Assembly: GCA_028698405.1 (NCBI GenBank)
Contig: JAQVDF010000155.1
Coordinates: 1-5,656 of the forward strand
Direction of reading: 5' to 3'
Length of the DNA stretch: 5,656 nt
Source of the DNA: Phenylobacterium sp.
GTDB lineage: Bacteria; Pseudomonadota; Alphaproteobacteria; Caulobacterales; Caulobacteraceae
Both the position numbers and the translations under genes were made by a program. Under the pieces are notes generated by a model. The model saw only the letters and a list, made by a program, of their open reading frames with translations. It had not been told where the DNA came from and searched no databases. Of the stretch, positions 1 through 5,251 are shown piece by piece; the first letter of the stretch is position 1, and every line of letters starts with the position of its first letter.

Positions 1-68
1 GGCGGCGAGCCGCGCCCCGCCATCAGCGCATCCGCAAATCCCAGCTGATCCGTCCGCTTCACCGCCAT
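1..68 (-). CDS. N-terminal fragment of a probable IS5-type transposase (cut by window edge)
   Basis: Seen: on the minus strand an ATG at 68-66 opens a frame that runs off the left edge without a stop (22 complete codons). A good Shine-Dalgarno (AGGAG, plus-strand CTCCT at 76-80) sits 7 nt before the ATG. The product begins MAVKRTDQLGFADAL. The LGFADA stretch near the N-terminus resembles the start of IS5-family transposases, which commonly carry an L-[GS]-FADA segment just before the DNA-binding region; this is recognition from memory on a very short sequence. The DDE catalytic domain would lie outside the window, so intactness cannot be judged. The ribosome site and the abrupt non-coding stretch at 69-157 fit a mobile element inserted just past the 3' end of ygfZ. 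It could instead be an unrelated short hypothetical gene. Confidence 0.5.
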   Translation of the reverse strand, partial: MAVKRTDQLGFADALMAGRGSP

Positions 69-90
69 CGACGCACTCCTGATCCAACAC

Positions 91-127
91 CAGGGAATCA
101 CGTCCAGCAGGTTTCGCAACACTCCCA
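91..127. mobile_element. Possible terminal region of the left-edge insertion sequence
   Basis: Read on the minus strand from 126, the sequence starts GGGAGTGTTGCGAAACC, which has the look of an IS terminal inverted repeat (G-run followed by TGTTGCGAAA). It lies about 58 nt upstream of the putative transposase start, a normal distance for an IS end. The other end is outside the window, so the repeat partner and any target duplication cannot be checked. A small inverted repeat, CTCCCA (122-127) with TGGGAG (132-137), and a tandem GGCTA GGCTA (151-160) lie just outside. Boundaries are approximate. Confidence 0.3.
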
Positions 128-157
128 TGAGTGGGAGAGGAGGAGGTGTGGGCTAGG

Positions 158-979
158 CTAGGCGTCCTGCCCCATCGCCTCCGCCATCCACGCCGGCGTC
201 TCCGCCCGGGCGGGGCGGCCGTCGACGGTGAGGTCGGCGCCGAGGGCGCGGTCGAGGCGCAGCAGGGCGATGGCGCGGCCCTCGGCGCCGGAGCGGACCT
301 CGCCGGCGCGCAGCTCGCCCGCCAGCACCTCGGTCCCCGGCGCGGGGGCGGGGCCGTCGAAGACGAGCGGCAGCATGCGCGACTTGATCTGGCCGCGCCG
401 CTTCATCCGCGAGGTGGTCTCCTGGCCGACGAAGCACCCCTTCTTGAAGTCGATCCCGCCGAGCAGGTCGAAGTTGGCCTCGATGGGATAGGTGGTCTCC
501 GAACCCCAGTCGGCGGGGCCGGGCACGCCGAGCGCCAGGCGGTGGGCTTCGTAGTCGGCCTCGCCCGCATTGGGCGCCTCGAGTTCGCCGTAGGCGCGCC
601 AGCCGAGCGCGGGAAGCTTCGGGTCCAGCCGCCAGCCGGCCGGCGCCTCGCCCTCGCCGGGGAAGCGCACCAGCACCGGCGTCGGATCGGGGGCGATCTC
701 CACCTTGGCCCTCAGGCGGTAGATGGCGAGGCGCTGGACGATGGCGTCGCGATGCGCCGCCTCCACGTCCAGCCAGCAGCCGTCCTCACGGCCGATGACG
801 AACATGTCCCAGAGCAGCCGGCCCTGCGGTGTCAGCAACGCGCCGAACCTGAGGCCGTCGGGCGCCAGAGTTTCGACATCCTGGGTGAGCAGTCCTTGCA
901 GGAAGTGCCGCCAGTCGGGGCCGGAGACGGCGATCAGAGCCCGGCTGGCCAGGACCGCGACGAGGGGATTGTTCGCCAT
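158..979 (-). CDS. ygfZ: Folate-binding protein YgfZ (IBA57/CAF17-type, GcvT-like)
   Basis: Encodes a 273-residue cytosolic protein of the YgfZ/IBA57 family, related to the aminomethyltransferase GcvT. Family members bind tetrahydrofolate and help maintain or assemble [4Fe-4S] clusters in enzymes such as the tRNA-modifying radical-SAM protein MiaB. Seen: the diagnostic family signature KGCFVGQE at residues 180-187, with the conserved Cys182, followed by TTSRMKRRG; the N-terminal segment VSGPDWRHFLQGLLTQDV (about 18-35) is typical of the folate-binding fold. Length is full for the bacterial family. ATG at 979 is chosen because the homologous region begins within about 15 residues of it; no strong Shine-Dalgarno precedes it. 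The gene is divergent from the glycosyltransferase gene, with 61 bp between the starts. The stop (TAG, 160-158) lies 32 bp from the presumed IS end, so the gene appears intact despite the insertion. Confidence 0.95.
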   Translation of the reverse strand: MANNPLVAVLASRALIAVSGPDWRHFLQGLLTQDVETLAPDGLRFGALLTPQGRLLWDMFVIGREDGCWLDVEAAHRDAIVQRLAIYRLRAKVEIAPDPTPVLVRFPGEGEAPAGWRLDPKLPALGWRAYGELEAPNAGEADYEAHRLALGVPGPADWGSETTYPIEANFDLLGGIDFKKGCFVGQETTSRMKRRGQIKSRMLPLVFDGPAPAPGTEVLAGELRAGEVRSGAEGRAIALLRLDRALGADLTVDGRPARAETPAWMAEAMGQDA

Positions 980-1040
980 GGCCCGAGACTTAAGCGCGGA
1001 GTCGGTGGAGCGCCAGCCGAGCCCATCCTATAGAAGCCCC
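980..1040. promoter_or_regulatory. Divergent intergenic region with possible shared promoter core
   Basis: These 61 bp must hold or border the promoters of both ygfZ (leftward) and the glycosyltransferase gene (rightward). A self-complementary CTATAG at 1028-1033 could serve as a -10-like element in either direction: TATAGA (1029-1034) rightward or TATAGG (1032-1027) leftward. Rightward use would place the transcript start at or near the ATG at 1041, giving a nearly leaderless mRNA. Before that ATG only a weak AGAAG (1032-1036, 4 nt spacing) resembles a ribosome site. No convincing -35 element (TTGAC-like) is visible at the right spacing for either direction, so this is a suggestion only. Confidence 0.25.
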
Positions 1041-2021
1041 ATGGCGCGCGGCTCGTTTCCGATTCTGTTCATCACCGCCACGCGTATCGGCGATGCGGTC
1101 CTCTCCTCGGGCCTGATCAAGAAGCTGCTCGACGAGATCCCCCATGCTCGGTTCACCATCGTGGCCGGGCCGGACGCCGCGCCGCTGTTCGCCGACGTGC
1201 CGCACCTGGAGCGGATCATCGTCCTCGACAAGACGCCGGGCGGCGGCCACTGGCTGAGCCTGTGGAGCCAGGTGCGCCACCGCAAGTGGGGCCTGGTCGT
1301 CGACCTGCGCGGCTCGGCCATCAACCGCTTCCTGTCGACCCGGCGGCGCGCGGTGCACCGCAAGCACTCCGGCCCGCCGGTCCACAAGGTGATCGAGGCC
1401 GCCCGGGTGCTGAAGCTGGAGGACGACCCGCCCGCCCCGTACCTGTTCACTTCGGCCGAGACCGAGGCGCGGGCCGAGGAGCTGACGGCCGGGCAGGGCC
1501 CGATCCTGGCGCTGGCGCCGGCCGCCAACTGGGTCGGCAAGACCTGGCCCATCGAGCGCTTCGCCCAGGCGGCCATCCAGCTGCTCGGCAAGGGCGGGCC
1601 GATGGAGGGCGGCCGGCTGATGATCCTCGGCGGGCGGGCGGACCAGCAGATCGTTGCATCGCTGCGCCACGTGGTGCTGAAGTCGCGGTTCATCGACCTG
1701 GTGGGCAAGGTGGACGTGCTGACCGCCTACGCCTGCCTCAAGCGGGCCCGGCTGTTCATCGGCAACGACTCCGGCCTGATGCACATGGCCGCCGCCGCCG
1801 GGGCCCCGACGCTGGGCCTGTTCGGGCCCTCCGACGAGCAGCTCTACGGCCCGTGGGGCGAGCATGCGCGGGCGGTGCGCGGGGTGCGCACGCTGGAGGA
1901 AATCCGCCGCGTCGATCCTGGCCTCAACCAAAAGATCTGCCACATGATGGACCTGGGCGTGCGCACGGTGACCCTCGCCGCCCGCGAACTGCTCGAGGCC
2001 ACGGAGCCGGAACTTGCCTGA
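1041..2021 (+). CDS. Glycosyltransferase family 9 protein (ADP-heptose:LPS heptosyltransferase-like)
   Basis: A 326-residue GT-B fold glycosyltransferase of family 9. Characterised members (WaaC, WaaF, WaaQ) transfer L-glycero-D-manno-heptose from ADP-heptose to the LPS inner core at the cytoplasmic face of the inner membrane. Seen: N-terminal ILFITATRIGDAVLSSG (residues 8-24), with Asp18 where WaaC has its catalytic Asp13; the second Rossmann domain opens with LALAPAANWVGKTWP (156-170); the donor-binding signature GNDSGLMHMAAA is at 241-252, followed by LGLFGPSDEQLYGPWG (258-273). Length is normal. ATG 1041 is preferred because the family motif starts seven residues in. An in-frame ATG at 978, inside the CCATGG that also starts ygfZ, would add 21 residues with no family resemblance. 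The gene overlaps the next by 8 bp, so the two are probably cotranscribed. The acceptor and exact sugar cannot be told from sequence. Confidence 0.92.
   Translation: MARGSFPILFITATRIGDAVLSSGLIKKLLDEIPHARFTIVAGPDAAPLFADVPHLERIIVLDKTPGGGHWLSLWSQVRHRKWGLVVDLRGSAINRFLSTRRRAVHRKHSGPPVHKVIEAARVLKLEDDPPAPYLFTSAETEARAEELTAGQGPILALAPAANWVGKTWPIERFAQAAIQLLGKGGPMEGGRLMILGGRADQQIVASLRHVVLKSRFIDLVGKVDVLTAYACLKRARLFIGNDSGLMHMAAAAGAPTLGLFGPSDEQLYGPWGEHARAVRGVRTLEEIRRVDPGLNQKICHMMDLGVRTVTLAARELLEATEPELA
2003..2006 (+). promoter_or_regulatory. Ribosome binding site GGAG supporting a TTG start
   Basis: GGAG lies 7 nt upstream of the TTG at 2014, inside the end of the glycosyltransferase gene. It supports initiation at TTG. 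The next in-frame alternative is a GTG 13 codons further in, which would delete the conserved first beta-strand (FDLIVRGG) of the amidohydrolase. The overlap implies translational coupling. Confidence 0.65.
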
Positions 2022-3348
2022 GACCTTCGACCTGATCGTCCGCGGGGGCGAGGTGGTGAACCACGCCGGCCGCGGCCTCGCCGACGTCGGCGTGCGTGGC
2101 GGCAAGATCGCCGCCGTCGGCGACCTGTCGCAGGCCTCCGCCGGCGAGGTGTTCGACGCCAAGGGCCTGACCGTCCTGCCCGGGGTGATCGACACCCAGG
2201 TCCACTTCCGCGAGCCCGGCATGGAGTGGAAGGAGGACCTGGAGACCGGCAGCCGCGCGGCCGTGCTGGGCGGGGTGGTGGCGGTGTTCGAGATGCCGAA
2301 CACCGAGCCCAACACCACCGATCCCACGACGCTGGAGGACAAGCTCGCCCGCGCCAGGGGGCGCATGCACTGCGACCACGCCTTCTATATCGGCGGCACC
2401 CACGAGAATGCGGCCTTCCTGGGCGAGCTGGAGCGGCTGCCCGGCTGCTGCGGGATCAAGGTGTTCATGGGCGCCTCGACCGGCACCCTGCTGGTGCAGG
2501 ACGACGCCGGGATCGAGGACGTGCTGCGACACGTGAGCCGCCGCGCCGCCTTCCACTCCGAGGACGAGTACCGCCTGGCCGAGCGTCGCCCCCTGGCCCG
2601 CACCGGCGACTGGACCAGCCACTACGAGGTGCGCGACGCCCAGTCGGCGATCCAGTCCACCGAGCGGCTGGTGCGCATCGCCAAGGGGCTGGGCAAGCGG
2701 ATCCACGTGCTGCACGTGACCACCCGCGAAGAGATCGCCATCCTGGCCGCCCACAAGGACGTCGCCAGCGTCGAGGTCACGCCGCAGCACCTTACGCTGG
2801 CCGGCCCCGAGGCCTACGAGCGGCTGCACGGCTTCGCCCAGATGAACCCGCCGATCCGCGGCCCCGAGCACCGCGAGGGGCTGTGGGACGGGATCGCCAA
2901 CGGAGTCGCCGATGTGATCGGCTCCGACCACGCCCCCCATACCCGCGAGGAGAAGGCCAGGCCTTATCCGGCCTCGCCCTCGGGCATGCCGGGCGTGCAG
3001 ACGCTGGTGCCGGTGATGCTGACCCACGTGGCCGAGGGCCGGCTCAGCCTCGAGCGGTTCGTGGACCTGACCAGCCACGGCGCCAACCGCATCTTTGGTC
3101 TGGCCGACAAGGGACGCCTGGCGGTCGGCTTCGACGCGGACCTGACCATCGTCGACCTGAAGGCGCGGCGGACCATCTCCCACGAGGCCATGGCCACCCG
3201 CGTCGGCTGGACGCCCTTCGACGGCTTCGAAGCCAAGGGCTGGCCGATGGCCACCGTCATCCGCGGCCGCATCGTCATGCGCGACGACGAGGTCGTGGCG
3301 CCACACCAGGGCGAGCCCATCCGCTTCCTGGAGACGCTGGCGAGCTAG
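2014..3348 (+). CDS. Dihydroorotase-family amidohydrolase (PyrC-like, first metal His replaced by Gln)
   Basis: A 444-residue protein of the amidohydrolase superfamily, closest to class I dihydroorotases (reversible cyclisation of carbamoyl-aspartate to dihydroorotate in pyrimidine synthesis). Seen: N-terminal beta-sandwich FDLIVRGGEVVN; metal-site strand DTQVHFREPG (60-69); EMPNTEP (93-99) with the substrate-binding Asn96 type; candidate carboxylated Lys149 in KVFMGASTG; His181 in FHSEDE; His231/His234 in HVLHV; MNPPIR (277-282); GSDHAPH (303-309) with Asp305 as likely catalytic acid/base. The first His of the HxH metal motif is Gln62 (codon CAG at 2197-2199), while Arg66 and the other ligands remain. 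From memory, an alphaproteobacterial subfamily routinely annotated 'dihydroorotase' shares this Gln, so it is probably not a random lesion. Start TTG is supported by GGAG at 2003-2006. It overlaps the GT9 gene by 8 bp. Whether it makes dihydroorotate or acts on another cyclic amide is open; no pyrB or other pyrimidine gene is nearby. Confidence 0.9.
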   Translation: MPETFDLIVRGGEVVNHAGRGLADVGVRGGKIAAVGDLSQASAGEVFDAKGLTVLPGVIDTQVHFREPGMEWKEDLETGSRAAVLGGVVAVFEMPNTEPNTTDPTTLEDKLARARGRMHCDHAFYIGGTHENAAFLGELERLPGCCGIKVFMGASTGTLLVQDDAGIEDVLRHVSRRAAFHSEDEYRLAERRPLARTGDWTSHYEVRDAQSAIQSTERLVRIAKGLGKRIHVLHVTTREEIAILAAHKDVASVEVTPQHLTLAGPEAYERLHGFAQMNPPIRGPEHREGLWDGIANGVADVIGSDHAPHTREEKARPYPASPSGMPGVQTLVPVMLTHVAEGRLSLERFVDLTSHGANRIFGLADKGRLAVGFDADLTIVDLKARRTISHEAMATRVGWTPFDGFEAKGWPMATVIRGRIVMRDDEVVAPHQGEPIRFLETLAS

Positions 3349-3354
3349 CGGGCG

Positions 3355-3409
3355 GCTCCCCTCTCCTCGATCATCTCCCCCGCACTTCGTGTCGGGGGCG
3401 AGGGGGAGC
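3355..3409. terminator. G/C-rich hairpin after the dihydroorotase-like gene (terminator-like or intergenic repeat)
   Basis: Seen: CCCCCG (3377-3382) pairs with CGGGGG (3393-3398), and CAC (3383-3385) with GTG (3389-3391), around a TTC loop with one unpaired T at 3392. An outer arm GCTCCCCTC (3355-3363) can pair with GAGGGGGAGC (3400-3409) with one bulge. The structure begins 7 nt after the stop codon, the right place to end the GT9/dihydroorotase transcript. No T-run follows on the plus strand, so it is not a canonical intrinsic terminator. The C-rich/G-rich arms around a short TTCGTG loop also resemble dispersed palindromic intergenic repeats of GC-rich alphaproteobacteria. Confidence 0.5.
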
Positions 3410-3437
3410 TCGCAGGGGGGGCAAGCTCGGCTGCGAG
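3409..3437. repeat. Inverted repeat CTCGCAG / CTGCGAG
   Basis: A perfect 7-bp inverted repeat: CTCGCAG at 3409-3415 and CTGCGAG at 3431-3437, separated by 15 nt. It lies about 40 nt upstream of the acyl-CoA ligase start. It could be a second stem of the preceding repeat element or an operator for the downstream operon. The sequence alone does not decide, and a 7-bp match is not rare in DNA of this composition. Confidence 0.3.
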
Positions 3438-3476
3438 GGATCGACGAACCTGGTTCCAGCCGCTAACCCAGAGGCG

Positions 3477-5249
3477 ATGGACGCCGAGCTTCGCATCGCC
3501 ACCGCACCGTTCCGCGATCCGCGCTACGCGCCCCGCCGGCTGGAGGTGGACCGCCGCCCCGGCGGCGAGATCGTGCTCGCCAACCCGACGCCGTTCGATG
3601 CGACCTTCCAGACGCCGATCGAGCCGCTGGCGCACTGGGCGCGAGAGGCGCCCGGCCGCACCTGGCTGGCCGAGCGGTCGGGGGAGGGCTGGCGCACGGT
3701 GAGCTTTTCCGAGGCGCACGAGCGGGTGGCGGCCCTGGCCGGCGGCCTGCGCGGGCTGGGCGTGATCGGCAAGGGCCCGATGCTGATCCTGGCGCGCAAA
3801 GGGATCGACCACGCGCTGATCAAGTACGCGGCGATGAGCCAGGCGCTGCCGGCCGCGCCCGTCTCGCCGCAGTATGGGCTGCCCGGGGCGGACCTCTCGC
3901 GGCTCGCGCATGCGGTGCAGGTGCTGAAGCCGGCGCTGGTCTACACCGAGGACGCGGCCCTGTTCGGCGAGGCGCTGACCGCCGATTTCCTGCAGGGCCT
4001 GCCGGTGATCGCGGCGAAGAACGCCCGCCCAGGCGACATCTCGCTTGAGAATCTCGCGCGCGCCGCGCCTGCCGCTCCGACGGCACGGCCGGACGACCAC
4101 GCCAAATACCTGCTGACCTCCGGCTCCACGGGCCTGCCCAAGGCGGTGATCATCACCCAGCGCAGCCTGGCGCTGAATTCGGCCCAGATCGCCGCCTGCT
4201 ACGACGATCCCGAGCCGCCGGTGATGGTCAACTCGGCCCCCTGGAGCCACAGCCTGGGGGCCAATTCGATCCTGCACATGGGTCTGCACCGCGGCGGCAG
4301 CCTCTACATCGACGCCGGCCAGCCGGTGGCCGGGCGTTTCGCCGAGACGGTGCGCAACCTGCGTGAGGTGGCGACCACCTACTGCAACATGGTGCCGGCC
4401 GGCTGGATGCTGCTGGTCGAGGAGCTTGAGAAGGACGAGGCGCTGGCCCGCACCTTCTTCTCGCGTGTGCGGGTGCTGCAGTACGGCGGCGCCGCGCTCG
4501 GCCAGGACGTCTCCGACCGCATCCAGGCGGTGGCGGTGCGCACCGTGGGCGAAAAGATCAGCTTCGCCAGCGGCTACGGCGCGACCGAGACCGGCCCCAC
4601 CGCCTGCAACGTCCACTGGCCGAACGAGACCATGGGCCTGATCGGCCTGCCGGTTCCCGGCACGGCGGTGAAGCTCTCGCCGGTGGCCGGCAAGCTCGAA
4701 TTCCGGGTGAAGGGCCCGCAGGTCGCCCAGGGCTACCTCGGCCGCGAGGACCTCAAGGGCGAGATCTTCGACGAGGAGGGCTTCTACCGGCTGGGCGACG
4801 CCGCCCGCTTCGTCGATCCGGACGACCCGCTGAAGGGCCTCGTCTTCGACGGCCGGATCTCCGAGAACTTCAAGCTGGCCAGCGGCACCTTCGTGGCGGC
4901 GGGCGATCTGCGCATCGCAGCCGTGAGCGCCATCGGCGGGGCGGTGACCGACGCGGTGGTATGCGGTGAGGGCCGGGCCGGCGTCGGCCTGCTGCTGTAC
5001 CCCAACCCGACGATGGACCGGGAGAGCATCGTCGCCGCGGCGCGCGAAGGCCTGGCCCGCTATAACGCCACGGCAAAGGGCGGCTCGAAGGTGACCCGCG
5101 CCCTGGTGCTCGCCACGCCGCCCGACGCCCGCGCCGGCGAGATCACCGACAAGGGCTACATCGCCCAGGCGCTCGCCCGCCGGCTCCGCTCGGCGGACGT
5201 CGAGCGCCTCTTCCTCGACCCTGCTCCTCCAGATGTGATGGTGTTCTGA
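3477..5249 (+). CDS. AMP-forming acyl-CoA ligase, feruloyl-CoA synthase-like
   Basis: A 590-residue cytosolic ANL-superfamily adenylate-forming ligase. It would activate a carboxylic acid with ATP and CoA to the acyl-CoA; closest in feel to feruloyl-CoA synthases (Fcs), which act on ferulate and other hydroxycinnamates. Seen: phosphate-binding loop LTSGSTGLPK (213-222); adenine/aromatic motif YGATETGP (367-374); YRLGD (437-441); hinge segment FDGRISENFKLASGTFV (457-473), in the Fcs form rather than the usual GRxKExIK; C-terminal EITDKGYIAQ (555-564) with catalytic Lys559. The N-terminal PRYAPRRLEVDRR and the APVSPQYGL stretch (127-135) also match the Fcs style. Length is in the range of that family. 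ATG 3477 is chosen because the family N-terminus follows it and no other start codon lies close upstream in frame, although GAGG (3471-3474) is only 2 nt away. It is 128 bp after the preceding gene and 2 bp before a ThDP enzyme. The true substrate is unproven. Confidence 0.9.
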   Translation: MDAELRIATAPFRDPRYAPRRLEVDRRPGGEIVLANPTPFDATFQTPIEPLAHWAREAPGRTWLAERSGEGWRTVSFSEAHERVAALAGGLRGLGVIGKGPMLILARKGIDHALIKYAAMSQALPAAPVSPQYGLPGADLSRLAHAVQVLKPALVYTEDAALFGEALTADFLQGLPVIAAKNARPGDISLENLARAAPAAPTARPDDHAKYLLTSGSTGLPKAVIITQRSLALNSAQIAACYDDPEPPVMVNSAPWSHSLGANSILHMGLHRGGSLYIDAGQPVAGRFAETVRNLREVATTYCNMVPAGWMLLVEELEKDEALARTFFSRVRVLQYGGAALGQDVSDRIQAVAVRTVGEKISFASGYGATETGPTACNVHWPNETMGLIGLPVPGTAVKLSPVAGKLEFRVKGPQVAQGYLGREDLKGEIFDEEGFYRLGDAARFVDPDDPLKGLVFDGRISENFKLASGTFVAAGDLRIAAVSAIGGAVTDAVVCGEGRAGVGLLLYPNPTMDRESIVAAAREGLARYNATAKGGSKVTRALVLATPPDARAGEITDKGYIAQALARRLRSADVERLFLDPAPPDVMVF

Positions 5250-5251
5250 AC

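Noticed and set aside
131..1033. Long plus-strand open frame (300 codons) antisense to ygfZ
   Set aside because: Low-complexity Gly/Ala/Arg-rich product with no family motif; it overlaps a clear ygfZ on the other strand and is explained by GC-biased third positions.
723..1040. Upstream extension of the glycosyltransferase frame
   Set aside because: Lies antisense within ygfZ and the divergent promoter region; the GT9 fold starts right after ATG 1041.
990..3306. Two long minus-strand open frames (990-2366 and 1924-3306) opposite the GT9 and dihydroorotase-like genes
   Set aside because: Products are His/Gly/Ala/Arg-rich with no recognisable domains; the opposite strand carries motif-complete genes. 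Shadow frames of GC-rich DNA.
3411..3421. G-run as a possible G-quadruplex
   Set aside because: Only one run of seven G's plus the hairpin G's; the runs are better explained as the arms of the palindromic element.
2226..3476. Upstream extension of the acyl-CoA ligase frame through the dihydroorotase-like gene
   Set aside because: The frame is open by composition only; the stretch reads as Arg/Gly/Pro-rich nonsense and overlaps a well-supported gene. Family similarity begins just after ATG 3477, so no fusion protein is proposed.
3345..4616. Minus-strand open frame of 423 codons opposite the acyl-CoA ligase
   Set aside because: Compositional shadow of the ligase gene, with no motif and no ribosome site worth noting.
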